Source of the DNA: CAZUAQ01 sp964618455
Lineage (GTDB): Bacteria > Planctomycetota > Phycisphaerae > UBA1845 > PWPN01
DNA: 64,000 nucleotides
Assembly: GCA_964618455.1 (NCBI GenBank)
Contig: CAZUAQ010000026.1
Coordinates: 12,315-76,314 of the forward strand
Direction of reading: 5' to 3'
Shown here: positions 25,576-37,880 of the stretch, in pieces
How positions within the stretch are numbered: position 1 is the first letter of the stretch
Layout of the letters: every line of letters starts with the position of its first letter
The notes under the pieces: model-generated
The model's input: the letters and a program-made list of their open reading frames with translations, nothing else
The model's database searches: none
Told to the model about the DNA's origin: nothing
Made by a program: the position numbers and the translations under genes

Positions 25576-27183
25576 ATGTCCTCATCTCCACCGTCGATTG
25601 TTCGACCGTCCATTCCCCCCCAACGTTTTCCGTGGATCCTGTTTCTGATCGCGCTGGGGTTGATCCTCGTCGTGGTCTTGCTGGGAGTCTGGTGGTTCGT
25701 GATTCGCGTGGAAGTGAACGCGAACGAAATCCTCGTGCTGGTCAACAAGAGTGGCCGCGCGCTGCCCTCGGATCTTTCCGACACGTACAACGACCAGGTT
25801 GTGCTTTATCCCGAGTTGCTCGAGGAACTGGCCCGGCGCCGTGAGAAAAAGGTGGAGGACATTCGCGATGCGTTCAAAGGCATTCGCTACGAGCCGCTGG
25901 CGGAGGGACGCTATTTCTACAATCCGTACACGTGGAAGCGGATCCCCATGAAAGCCACGATCATCCGTCAGTCGGAGATGGGGGTGCTGGTGCGGAAGTT
26001 CGGCGAGCCGCTGCCCTTCCCCAAGACGGTCGCGACCGAACCGGACGAGCGCGGTCCGGTGGCGGAGATCCTCAAGCCCGGGCGTCATAACATCAACCTG
26101 CTCGCCTACGACGTCCTCCGCTTCGATGCCATCCAGATTCCTCCCGGGCACGTGGGGGTGGTGACGTTGCTCAGCGGCAAGGATCCCAAAGTCAAGAACA
26201 CGTACACCGTCGAGCCGGGCGAGAAGGGTGTTCAGAAAGAGACGCTTCCACCGGGGCTCGAATTCTACAACCCCTACCTGCAGCGGATCGAGATCGTTGA
26301 CATCCGCAGCAAGAAATACGACATGCTCGACCAGGATGCGATCCACTTCCCGTCGAACGACAGTTTCGATATCACGATCGAAGGGACGATCGAGTGGGCC
26401 ATCCGTTCGGACAAGGTGGCCGAGGTCACCGTGGCGTACGGGGATGAGCAGGACATTCTCGACAAGATTATCCTGCCGAACGCGCGGAGCATCTCGCGCG
26501 TGCAGGGGTCGAAGCTCAAGGCGAGTGAATTCATCAGCGGCGATACGCGTGCCGAGTTCCAGAACAATTTCTACGACGAGCTTCGCCGCGAGTGCGGTCA
26601 GCAGGGCATCGAGATCAAGGCGGCGCTGGTCCGGGAGATCATTCCACCGCCCGCGATCGCCGGCCCCATCAGCGAGCGCGAGCAGGCGGACCAGGAGATC
26701 GAGCGGTACACGTACGAGATGGCGGAAGCCAAGGCCCAGGTCGAACTGGTGAAGGAGCAGGAACTCCTGACGCAGAACGCCGCCCTCGGGGATAAGACCA
26801 AGGAAGTGGTCACGCTGACGCAGCGGGCCGAGGAGAAGAAGGTCGTGGCGGTGACGCAGGCGAACCGTGAGTTGGAGGTGGCCCGGCTGCGTCTGGAAGC
26901 GGCCGCAAAGGAAGCGGCGGCCATGAAGTCCCGCGGCAAGGCCGAGGCCAACGTCATCCTCTTCGATTACGAGGCCAAAGCGGAACCCCTGGCCATGGCC
27001 GTCAACGCCTTCGGCGACGGCGAGACGTATGCCCAGATGTTCTTCCTGGAGAAAGTCGCTCCGTCGATTCAGTCGATTCTCTCCAATACGGAAGGGCCGT
27101 TCGCGGAGATCTTCAAGCAGTTCCAGGCGTTTCCGGCAGCAAGTCCACCGGTGCCGCAGGCTCCGAAAGGGGGTGACCAATGA
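25576..27183 (+). CDS. SPFH/Band 7 membrane protein, first of a pair
   Basis: 535-residue membrane-anchored scaffold. One membrane helix at about 19-43. The SPFH domain follows in two similar parts: residues about 45-190 and a second beginning IPPGHVGVVTLLSGKDP. The long coiled-coil tail is Ala/Glu/Lys-rich (EVARLRLEAAAKEAAAMKSR) and the protein ends with a Pro-rich segment. SPFH proteins such as HflK/HflC and prohibitins form cage-like rings that partition the membrane and control proteases. The gene overlaps the second SPFH gene by 4 bases (ATGA at 27180-27183), so the two are translationally coupled and probably hetero-oligomeric. Confidence 0.88.
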   Translation: MSSSPPSIVRPSIPPQRFPWILFLIALGLILVVVLLGVWWFVIRVEVNANEILVLVNKSGRALPSDLSDTYNDQVVLYPELLEELARRREKKVEDIRDAFKGIRYEPLAEGRYFYNPYTWKRIPMKATIIRQSEMGVLVRKFGEPLPFPKTVATEPDERGPVAEILKPGRHNINLLAYDVLRFDAIQIPPGHVGVVTLLSGKDPKVKNTYTVEPGEKGVQKETLPPGLEFYNPYLQRIEIVDIRSKKYDMLDQDAIHFPSNDSFDITIEGTIEWAIRSDKVAEVTVAYGDEQDILDKIILPNARSISRVQGSKLKASEFISGDTRAEFQNNFYDELRRECGQQGIEIKAALVREIIPPPAIAGPISEREQADQEIERYTYEMAEAKAQVELVKEQELLTQNAALGDKTKEVVTLTQRAEEKKVVAVTQANRELEVARLRLEAAAKEAAAMKSRGKAEANVILFDYEAKAEPLAMAVNAFGDGETYAQMFFLEKVAPSIQSILSNTEGPFAEIFKQFQAFPAASPPVPQAPKGGDQ

Positions 27184-28922
27184 AAAAGACCATCATCACC
27201 ACTTTGCTCGGTATCGGATTAGTCGTCACGGCGGGACTGATCGCCGTCTACTGGTTCACCTTCCGGATCTACGTGCCGGAGAACATGTGTGCGTATCTGG
27301 TCCGCAAGATGGGTGACGAGTTGCCGGAGGGGCAGCGCGTCGCGACAAAACCGGGGCAGAAGGGCATTCAGGAGCAGGTGCTCGGCCCGGGGCGTTACTT
27401 TTACAACCCGCTCATCTGGGATCATAAGATCGTTGACCTGACGGTGATTCCTTCGGGCAATCCCGAAACGTGGGAGTGGGTCCGCTCTCAGAAGCCCGAC
27501 CGCCGGGAGAACTTGCGGGCGGGCAACTATGACTACAAGGGCGACTATCCCAAGGTTGGCGTGGTAACGAAGCGCATCGGCAAGGAGCGCCCGGCCGGCA
27601 GTGAGGTGATCGTGTCGAGGGAGTCTGGCTACGAAGGTATCTGGCGCGAGGTGCTCACGCCGGGCGTGTACAAGATCAATCCGCTGGTGTACGAGGTGGA
27701 GATCCATGAGGCGGTGGTGATCCCCGCCGGCTTTGTGGGCGTGGTGACCAATCTGTTTGACGCGGAATCGCTGAAGCAGACCAGCCCCGAAGCGGCGGAG
27801 CAGATCGGCGCGAGCGAGACACAGGCGGCAGAGGCGACCACCCAGCTGGCCGAGGAAATCACCGGATACGTGCGTCCCCTTGCCAAGCCGGGCCAGCGCG
27901 GCACGTTGCGAGATGTTCTCCAGCCGGGCGTGTACTTCATCAATCCGAAGCTCCAGAAAGTGACGCCGATCGAGATCGGTTTCAACGAGTATTCGCAGCT
28001 GCGCGTCAGTGACGAGGAGAACTACCGCATCTCGTTCCCCTCCAGCACCGGGTACAACATTCGCGCGGGGGTGACGGTGGTGTGGGGCATCCATCCCGAG
28101 CACGCCGCAGAGATCGTCAATGAGTTCGGCGACGTGAACAGTGTCATGGACATGGTGATCGGCCCGCAATTGCGATCGATCTGTCGGAATATCGGCCAGA
28201 CGTACGCGGCGCGCGATTTCATCCAGGGCGAGATGCGGGAGCGGTTCCAGCGGGAACTCACCGCCGAGCTTCAGAGCACATGCGGGGCCAAAAACATTGA
28301 AGTCCTGCTGGCGCTGGTGCATGAGATCGAGGTCCATCCGGCGTCCAGTTCGCCTCAGCAGGGCGATGTCACGGAGGATCTCAAGAAGACCATTCAGCAG
28401 AGTTTCATCGCCATCGAGAACGAGAAGACGAAAATCAAGCAGCGCGAGTCGGCGGCGGTGAAGGCCCAGCTCGAAGAAGAGAAGAAGAAGATCGACATCG
28501 CCGAAGAGACGATCCGCGCGGAGACCCGCGTGAAGGTGGCGGACATCCTGGCCGAGGGCGAAAAGAAGGCGGCGGAGATCGAGGCCCAGGGCCAGCTCGA
28601 GGTGGCGACGATCCAGGAGCAGGTGGCCCAGCTCGAAGCCCAGCAGACCGAGATTCTCGGTCAAGCCAGGGCGGAGGTAGAAAAGATGCGTCAGAACGCC
28701 GAGGCCGAGGGTTACAAGATGCTGGTCGAAGCGTTCGGTTCACCCCGGGCATACAACCTGTACACGTTCGCCCAGAACTTCCAGCCGCAGACGATTCAGC
28801 TCTTCTTCGCGGGCGAGGGGACGTTCTGGACCGACCTCAGCCGCTTCGAGGAAGCCGGCGCGGCGAAGCTGCTTCAGCAGCCGTCGGCGAACAAGCCGTC
28901 CGGTCCCCAGGCGAAGAAGTGA
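27180..28922 (+). CDS. SPFH/Band 7 membrane protein, second of a pair
   Basis: 580 residues with the same plan as its neighbour: helix at about 5-27, a repeated SPFH-like lead (GQKGIQEQVLGPGRYFYNPL, then GVYKINPLVYEVEIHEAVVI), the main Band 7 domain and a long Glu/Lys/Ala coiled coil (EEEKKKIDIAEETIRAETRV). An Ala/Thr/Glu-rich insertion lies at about 198-220. The C-terminus ends QQPSANKPSGPQAKK. Its 4-base overlap with the first SPFH gene recalls the hflK-hflC arrangement. No FtsH gene is in the window. Confidence 0.88.
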   Translation: MKKTIITTLLGIGLVVTAGLIAVYWFTFRIYVPENMCAYLVRKMGDELPEGQRVATKPGQKGIQEQVLGPGRYFYNPLIWDHKIVDLTVIPSGNPETWEWVRSQKPDRRENLRAGNYDYKGDYPKVGVVTKRIGKERPAGSEVIVSRESGYEGIWREVLTPGVYKINPLVYEVEIHEAVVIPAGFVGVVTNLFDAESLKQTSPEAAEQIGASETQAAEATTQLAEEITGYVRPLAKPGQRGTLRDVLQPGVYFINPKLQKVTPIEIGFNEYSQLRVSDEENYRISFPSSTGYNIRAGVTVVWGIHPEHAAEIVNEFGDVNSVMDMVIGPQLRSICRNIGQTYAARDFIQGEMRERFQRELTAELQSTCGAKNIEVLLALVHEIEVHPASSSPQQGDVTEDLKKTIQQSFIAIENEKTKIKQRESAAVKAQLEEEKKKIDIAEETIRAETRVKVADILAEGEKKAAEIEAQGQLEVATIQEQVAQLEAQQTEILGQARAEVEKMRQNAEAEGYKMLVEAFGSPRAYNLYTFAQNFQPQTIQLFFAGEGTFWTDLSRFEEAGAAKLLQQPSANKPSGPQAKK

Positions 28923-28977
28923 CGAGGCGTTTGTCGGTCCGAGGACAGGCAGTCGGGGTTTGAGGCAAGTCGGTGGC

Positions 28978-29325
28978 ATGGCAGGTCGCGTGGTGACGGT
29001 CAATCTGAAGGCGGGGATGCCGACGGTCGAGGAAGCCCGCGCGCGGCTGAAGTCCGACATCGACCGCGCTCGTAGTGGCGGCGCGTCGGCGATGAAGATC
29101 ATCCATGGCTACGGCTCTTCGGGATTCGGTGGATCGTTGCGACATGCCATCCGCCGGTCACTCCGCAAACGCGTCAAGGAGTCGGTCATTCGCGCGTACG
29201 TGCCGGGTGAAGAGTGGGATCCCTTCGACGCGACGACGCAGGAGATCCTCGAAGCGTGCCCGTCGCTCGAACGTGATGCCGACCTCAAGGGCTATAACGA
29301 GGGCGTGACGATCGTCCTCCTGTGA
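28978..29325 (+). CDS. Smr-like domain protein
   Basis: 115-residue protein. The motif MKIIHGYGSSGFGGSLRHAI matches the HGxGxG core of Smr domains, preceded by a helix and strand (VTVNLKAGMPTVEEARARLK). The usual LDLHG strand before it is replaced by VTVNLKAG, where the catalytic-type histidine is missing. The C-terminal WDPFDATTQEI and GVTIVLL segments complete the fold. ATG 28978 is chosen over an in-frame codon at 28960. Smr proteins are nucleases or recycling factors; activity here is uncertain because of the lost residue. It follows the SPFH pair by 55 bases. Confidence 0.72.
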   Translation: MAGRVVTVNLKAGMPTVEEARARLKSDIDRARSGGASAMKIIHGYGSSGFGGSLRHAIRRSLRKRVKESVIRAYVPGEEWDPFDATTQEILEACPSLERDADLKGYNEGVTIVLL

Positions 29326-29330
29326 GATGG

Positions 29331-29573
29331 ATGATGAACAATCTCATCGATCAACTGCGCAGGATGCATCAGGCACGTCCGTTTCAGCCGTTCGAAATTC
29401 ACATGGCCGACGGCCGCAGCCTGCCGGTCGATCATCCTGAACTTCTGGCCGTTACCCCTCCCGGCCGAACGATCGGCGTCGGTCTCAGCGACGGAACCAT
29501 TGAAATCGTGGACGTAATGCTCGTTACTTCGATGAAGCCGAGACCCAACGGCGGGTCATGCCGGTCGAATTGA
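29331..29573 (+). CDS. Conserved-type small protein of unknown function
   Basis: 80-residue protein starting at ATG 29331 (an in-frame GTG at 29322 overlaps the previous stop). Its sequence (LIDQLRRMHQARPFQPFEIH, then MADGRSLPVDHPELLAVTPP) is a compact pattern I recognise from many small planctomycetal hypothetical proteins: a short helix, then a small beta-barrel with a D-G turn and a final IVDVMLVTSM strand. No catalytic motif. Only five bases separate it from the Smr-like gene. Confidence 0.68.
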   Translation: MMNNLIDQLRRMHQARPFQPFEIHMADGRSLPVDHPELLAVTPPGRTIGVGLSDGTIEIVDVMLVTSMKPRPNGGSCRSN

Positions 29574-29577
29574 CGCG

Positions 29578-29643
29578 CGCGAAGCCGCGGAGAGCAATAA
29601 TACAGTCGGCGCATCTTTGCCTTCGCGTTTTCGCGGCTTCGCG
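29578..29643. repeat. CGCGAAG hairpin element 2, between convergent genes
   Basis: CGCGAAGCCGCG (29578-29589) is the exact inverse of CGCGGCTTCGCG (29632-29643), separated by 42 bases. It starts 5 bases after the stop of the 80-residue gene and lies before the end of convergent glpK. The same words build the element at 23701-23777. Confidence 0.7.
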
Positions 29644-29665
29644 AGATACAATCGTTGACCCAATC

Positions 29666-31162
29666 TCAGTCCTGCACTTCCCAGCCATGCGCGCGTTCCA
29701 CCGCCCGCTGCCACGAGGCCATCATCTCTTCCACGCGACCGGCGGACATCGACGGCTCGAAGCGGCGGTCCAATTGCCAGTTCGCCTGAAGCTGATCGGT
29801 ATCCTTCCAGAACCCCACCGCCAGCCCCGCCAGGTAGGCGGCGCCGAGGGCCGTCGTCTCGGTCACGCGCGGACGCACCGTCGGAATCTGCAGCAGGTCC
29901 GCCTGGAGCTGCATCAGCAGGTCGTTGGCCGACGCGCCGCCGTCGACGCGCAGCTCCGGGATCGCCAGCCCGGCGTCCTGAGTCATCGCCTCAACCAGGT
30001 CGACGATCTGAAAGGCGATGCTCTCCAACGCCGCCCGGGCGAGGTGCCCCTGCGTCGTGCCGCGCGTGATGCCGCACATCGTCCCGCGGGCATAGGGGTC
30101 CCAGTGCGGCGCGCCGAGCCCGGAGAACGCGGGCACGAGGTACACACCGCCATTGTCCTCGACACTGAGCGCGAGTTTCTCGACCTCGGCGGCATCGCGA
30201 ATGATCCGCAGCCCGTCGCGCAGCCACTGCACCACCGCCCCGGCGATGAACACACTGCCTTCAAGAGCGTACTCCACGTGATCCCCGCGCTGCCATGCCA
30301 CCGTGGTCAGCAGTTTGTTGTTCGACGCGACCGCTTCGGGGCCGGTGTTCATCAGCATGAAACAGCCGGTGCCGTAGGTGTTCTTGAGCATGCCGCGATC
30401 CACGCACATCTGTCCGAAGAGCGCCGCCTGCTGATCCCCGGCAATGCCCGCGATCGGTACGCCCGTCGCGCCGAGCGTCGTCGCCACTTCGCCGTAGACC
30501 TCGCTGGACGATCGCACCTCCGGAAGCATGCTGCGCGGCACGCCGAACAGGTCGAGCAGTTCATCATCCCAGTCGCCGGTGTGAATGTTGTACAGCAAGG
30601 TGCGCGACGCGTTGGTCGCGTCGGTGATGTGCAGTCGTCGCTCGGTCAGCCGGTAGATCAGCCAACTGTCCACCGTGCCGAAGGCCAGTTCTCCGCGCTC
30701 GGCTTTGGCTCGCGCGTCCGGGACGTTCTCGAGGATCCACGCCACTTTGCTTCCGGAGAAATAAGCATCGAGCACGAGACCCGTCTTCGCCCGCACTGCC
30801 GGTTCATGTCCGTCGGCCTTCATGCGATCGAGCATCCCCGCCGTGCGGCGGTCCTGCCAGACGATGGCGTTGCCGATCGGTTGACCCGTGGCGCGATCCC
30901 ACACCACTGCTGTCTCACGCTGATTGGTGATGCCGATGGCGGCCAGGTCCGAAGCGTTCAGCCCGGCGTTGCTCAGCGCCTCGGTCACCACGCTGATCTG
31001 CGACGACCAGATTTCCGCCGGGTTGTGCTCCACCCAGCCGGAGCGCGGAAAGTGCTGGGTGAACTCGCGCTGCGCCTGGGCGACGATTTCCCCCCGCGCA
31101 TCAAAGACGATCGCCCGCGAACTCGTCGTCCCCTGGTCCAGCGCCATGATGCACGATGCCAT
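29666..31162 (-). CDS. glpK: Glycerol kinase
   Basis: Phosphorylates glycerol to glycerol-3-phosphate. The FGGY fold begins ALDQGTTSSRAIVFD and continues with GWVEHNPAEIW and ITNQRETAVVWDRATGQPIG. The C-terminal domain shows GLGAPHWDPYARG and a nucleotide loop RVDGGASANDLLMQ. At 498 residues the protein is full length. ATG 31162 lies three bases beyond the carB stop and its GAAGGTG Shine-Dalgarno overlaps that stop, so the two genes are probably coupled. No glpF or glpD is nearby. Confidence 0.96.
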   Translation of the reverse strand: MASCIMALDQGTTSSRAIVFDARGEIVAQAQREFTQHFPRSGWVEHNPAEIWSSQISVVTEALSNAGLNASDLAAIGITNQRETAVVWDRATGQPIGNAIVWQDRRTAGMLDRMKADGHEPAVRAKTGLVLDAYFSGSKVAWILENVPDARAKAERGELAFGTVDSWLIYRLTERRLHITDATNASRTLLYNIHTGDWDDELLDLFGVPRSMLPEVRSSSEVYGEVATTLGATGVPIAGIAGDQQAALFGQMCVDRGMLKNTYGTGCFMLMNTGPEAVASNNKLLTTVAWQRGDHVEYALEGSVFIAGAVVQWLRDGLRIIRDAAEVEKLALSVEDNGGVYLVPAFSGLGAPHWDPYARGTMCGITRGTTQGHLARAALESIAFQIVDLVEAMTQDAGLAIPELRVDGGASANDLLMQLQADLLQIPTVRPRVTETTALGAAYLAGLAVGFWKDTDQLQANWQLDRRFEPSMSAGRVEEMMASWQRAVERAHGWEVQD

Positions 31163-31165
31163 CGC

Positions 31166-34901
<3,736 letters not shown>

Positions 34902-35195
34902 TTACGATCTTTTCCGTCAGAGACCCGCCGGCAGTCCACCGCCCGCCGCCGCTCGAACGCCAGAGATTAAGCGAAACCGCAAGGGAATTCGACTGCCGGG
35001 TGCAGGTAGAAGACCCGCCACGGTTTGAGAATGAATGCACCTGCAGCGTGAGGGGGATGCAATAGGCGAAGCCCGTAATCGTACATCCGCAGAGGGATAC
35101 ACAACGCTGGGCAGCAACCCATTCGGCGGATCCGGTCATGGCTCGACCCGCGGGGAGTCGTGACGTCGAGCGCGGCGCCTTTCGGTGAGATTTCG
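34902..35195. other. Non-coding region upstream of carB
   Basis: About 290 bases between the end of the HAAS-like gene and the carB start, both on the minus strand. I saw no gene, strong hairpin or clear promoter. The carB promoter should lie here. Confidence 0.4.
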
Positions 35196-37061
35196 CTACG
35201 GCATCGCCTCGGAGGTATCCGGTCTCGCGGGTTCAAGTGCCAACACCGTTCGATCGTCTCGAGCGCGGGGTGATGTCCCTATGGACGATCGACCTGTCCG
35301 CCGACCTGGGAGTTGACCCAGATACATACCGAGCCGCAGTGTCTTGAGTTGCGCATACAACTTCACATCATCCAGACCAGTCAAATCCACGTTGTCGAGC
35401 ATATCGAAACGCCAACCTGTAGAGGAGTTACCCCGTGGTGGCCACAAGCCGAATTGGTTGGCATCACGAGGAACGAGAAGCACGAACTCGGACTCATCGT
35501 AGTCACGCCATCGAATCGTGCCCGAATTGTGGTGAATACGTGGATCGAGCAGGCTGGACTGTGCATCCGAAATCCCTATCCCGGCCCCAAAGGATCGCCT
35601 GTATGAAATACGCAAGTGCTCAGGGACGGGAAGCTGATCGTCCTTGATCTCGGTGATCTCGAATTGCTCCTCCGTGTCCACCACGAACCGCGCTCGACAG
35701 AGATGATCGAGCCGCAATACCCATTCGTCGTCGGACTTCCACAAAAAAAGGGGCCATTGGAACCGACTGTTGAATACTCCGCCGTCTGGCTGATCCGGAT
35801 ACGGTACGATTTCAAGCTCACCCGGCACACGAGGTAATTGATATCGCCCCCGCGCGTCGGTTCGTACGATCAAGTCGCCCGTTTCGAGGGGGTAAGGTCG
35901 ATAGGTCTTCAGGTCGGAATGCCAGGGGCCGGGGCTGCCGTCCATACTCGCTCGAATCACACCACCTTGAATCGGTGTATTCGCATCCGCTCGTACGACA
36001 CCGGTAAAGGCCATAGGATCATCACGAAAACGCAGAGTGATCTCCTCGTGGCGTGTGTCGACGTGAATGGGTTCGAAGGCGTCATGGAAGCCACTGTATC
36101 GCATTCGTCCGCTCGCATCGGGACCGGCGGGATAGCGGAGCCAAACCGTCAAATCACCCGGGGGAAGACCGTGTACGGGTGATGGCTTGAAGGGGGAGAT
36201 GGTCTGATGCCTGCCAATGTATACCTCTTCCAACTGATCGTAAATCTCGACATCACGCTTCTTGCCGAAGACCAGGAGAACGTTGCCCATGACCTCGCGA
36301 TCCCAGTTCCAGTCCGGAGGCATCTCCACGCGAACGGTGTACTTCGAATCGTATTCGACCGGGATGCGGAGTGTCTCGGACAGCCCCACCTGCTGAAGAG
36401 CGACGATACGATGCCAGTACCCTTCACGGCTGGCGCACTCATCGGATTGGATCGGTAACTTCCCGGTTATCCGGTAGACTCCCAAAGGCAGAGGGCCGGT
36501 CTCCAACCAGCCATCCCGGCCCGTGTAGAATGTTCCTTCGAAGTCGTCACCGTCGATGGTTCTCAGGTGGATGGCATACTGGCCCTGAGGGGCGCCGCTC
36601 CCTTCTTCATAACAGTAGACGTGAAGTTCCGGCGGACGTGGGGGCGCAGTGCCGGACTCGACGGAGTCAAGCTTCTCCGCCAGCGCCGCCAATTGCTGAT
36701 TGGTGGATTCGGTAATGCGAGACATGTGCTCGCTGATATCATTCGCGCTGGACCAGGAGAAGTAGACGGTGGCGGCGGTGCCGGCCGCGACGACGATCAT
36801 GCAGATGGCGAGAATGCGTTGAAACATGAGAAGTTCCCCGAGGTGAACGCGACGAAGTTCGCGTGCAATCTGTTTCGGGTCGCCGAACGCGCGTTCGGCT
36901 TCGACCCACGGCTGCTCCAATCCTGCCTCTTCGTTTTCCTCGGCGTGACACGCCAGGTGATCACCGATCTCGTCGGCAATGTCCTCGCGCAACCGATCCG
37001 GACCGCGCACGTGCCCGGTGATCCGCTCCACGAATGCGTTGCGAAAGTCCCCTGGAGTCAT
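35196..37061 (-). CDS. Membrane protein with permease-prefix (HAAS-like) N-terminus and large extracytoplasmic region
   Basis: 621-residue protein. Residues 1-75 are a helical HAAS/permease-prefix-like domain (RLREDIADEIGDHLACHAEE, then RAFGDPKQIARELRRVHLGE). One membrane helix follows at about 82-102, then about 500 residues outside the cytoplasm. That part has repeated beta-sandwich signatures of carboxypeptidase-regulatory-like type (GQYAIHLRTIDGDDFEGTFY, TGVVRADANTPIQGGVIRAS, VRTDARGRYQLPRVPGELEI). No permease helices follow, although this prefix usually precedes an FtsX-type permease. It lies 63 bases after the padR gene, its likely regulator. Codon use looks less GC-biased than neighbours. 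Function unknown. Confidence 0.8.
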   Translation of the reverse strand: MTPGDFRNAFVERITGHVRGPDRLREDIADEIGDHLACHAEENEEAGLEQPWVEAERAFGDPKQIARELRRVHLGELLMFQRILAICMIVVAAGTAATVYFSWSSANDISEHMSRITESTNQQLAALAEKLDSVESGTAPPRPPELHVYCYEEGSGAPQGQYAIHLRTIDGDDFEGTFYTGRDGWLETGPLPLGVYRITGKLPIQSDECASREGYWHRIVALQQVGLSETLRIPVEYDSKYTVRVEMPPDWNWDREVMGNVLLVFGKKRDVEIYDQLEEVYIGRHQTISPFKPSPVHGLPPGDLTVWLRYPAGPDASGRMRYSGFHDAFEPIHVDTRHEEITLRFRDDPMAFTGVVRADANTPIQGGVIRASMDGSPGPWHSDLKTYRPYPLETGDLIVRTDARGRYQLPRVPGELEIVPYPDQPDGGVFNSRFQWPLFLWKSDDEWVLRLDHLCRARFVVDTEEQFEITEIKDDQLPVPEHLRISYRRSFGAGIGISDAQSSLLDPRIHHNSGTIRWRDYDESEFVLLVPRDANQFGLWPPRGNSSTGWRFDMLDNVDLTGLDDVKLYAQLKTLRLGMYLGQLPGRRTGRSSIGTSPRARDDRTVLALEPARPDTSEAMP

Positions 37062-37124
37062 GCATCTCCTTGTACCGCATCTCCCAGAAAAGCGCGGCGG
37101 ACCGAGGGTGCGTCCCGTCGTCGG

Positions 37125-37484
37125 TCAAATCGCTTGCGGTGCAATACCAGCGCGTCCGGCGGAGAGCACCCGTTCGACCGCCAGGCTGAACGCCTGCCAC
37201 TCCTGCTTGCGGCGGGCGAGTTCCTTAAGCCCCTTCTCGCTGATCTCGTAATACTTACGCCGCCGCCCGGCGTCGGTCTTCTCCCAGAACGCCTTGAGCA
37301 GGCCATCCCGCTCCAGCTTGTGCAGCGCCGGGTAGAGGCTGCCTTCACGCAGGTCGAAATACCCCTGTGTCTGGGCGTTGACCTGCTTACAGATCTCATA
37401 GCCGTACCGGGGCCGATGGGAAATGACCTCCAGGAGCATGGTGGTCAGCGTGCCGCGAACGAGGTCGGGATTGGTGGACATCAT
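37125..37484 (-). CDS. PadR-family transcriptional regulator
   Basis: 119-residue winged-helix repressor. The family core is evident: RGTLTTMLLEVISHRPRYGY, EICKQVNAQTQGYFDLREGS, LYPALHKLERDGLLKAFWE, followed by the wing (GRRRKYYEISEKGLKEL). PadR proteins typically repress the adjacent membrane-protein gene. GAGGG stands five bases before ATG 37484. A strong promoter and a small palindrome lie just upstream, so autoregulation is likely. It precedes the HAAS-like gene on the same strand. Confidence 0.94.
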   Translation of the reverse strand: MMSTNPDLVRGTLTTMLLEVISHRPRYGYEICKQVNAQTQGYFDLREGSLYPALHKLERDGLLKAFWEKTDAGRRRKYYEISEKGLKELARRKQEWQAFSLAVERVLSAGRAGIAPQAI

Positions 37485-37515
37485 TGGACCCTCTGAGTGT
37501 GCCTTGGCTGTCTAG

Positions 37516-37526
37516 GTATAATATAC
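37516..37526. promoter_or_regulatory. Candidate PadR operator
   Basis: GTATA-A-TATAC is a palindrome with exact 5-base arms that overlaps the -10 region of the padR promoter. PadR sites are usually AT-rich dyads at this position. Confidence 0.4.
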
Positions 37527-37548
37527 ATCGACAATCTTGGTATGGCAA
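37520..37548 (-). promoter_or_regulatory. padR promoter, sigma70 type
   Basis: On the minus strand TTGCCA (plus 37543-37548) and TATATT (plus 37520-37525) each miss the consensus at one base and have the ideal 17-base spacing. The -10 lies about 36 bases before the padR ATG. Confidence 0.6.
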
Positions 37549-37880
37549 ACGTAAATGACACAATGTGGACTCTCGCCGAGGCTCATCAGGGCACCGGTGT
37601 TCCAAGCCCGGGGCTGTCATGCCTAGCTGTCAGGATGGCACGTTTTCGGTCCGGGCTGCCACGGTGGCATGAGCAGCGGGTGTCGTGCAACCCTGGGAAT
37701 GGTAGTCTAAGATTATATTTTGATTGGGGTTAAGTTCAATGGCCGGGAAGGTGCCCGCCGTGGCACCCGTCTTGCTATCTCGGACCCGGGTGAGGGGATT
37801 CCCCATCAGGACTTTTGTAAGTGGCTTCGGGCCGCGTCAGGCCCGGGGATCCGCAAGCGGTTGACAGGAGAACGACCATC

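Larger units (their letters stand above)
37485..37880. other. Divergent regulatory region between padR and groEL1
   Basis: About 396 bases without a gene. It carries the padR promoter/operator (37516-37548) and several TGCC/GGCA dyads on the groEL1 side, including TGCCAC/GTGGCA (37657-37662 with 37664-37669) and GGTGCC/GGCACC (37750-37755 with 37762-37767). No CIRCE element was found, so groE control here is probably not by HrcA. Confidence 0.5.

Noticed and set aside
37485..37880. A CIRCE heat-shock element before groEL1
   Set aside because: Searched for TTAGCACTC and its inverse; not present. Only different dyads were found.
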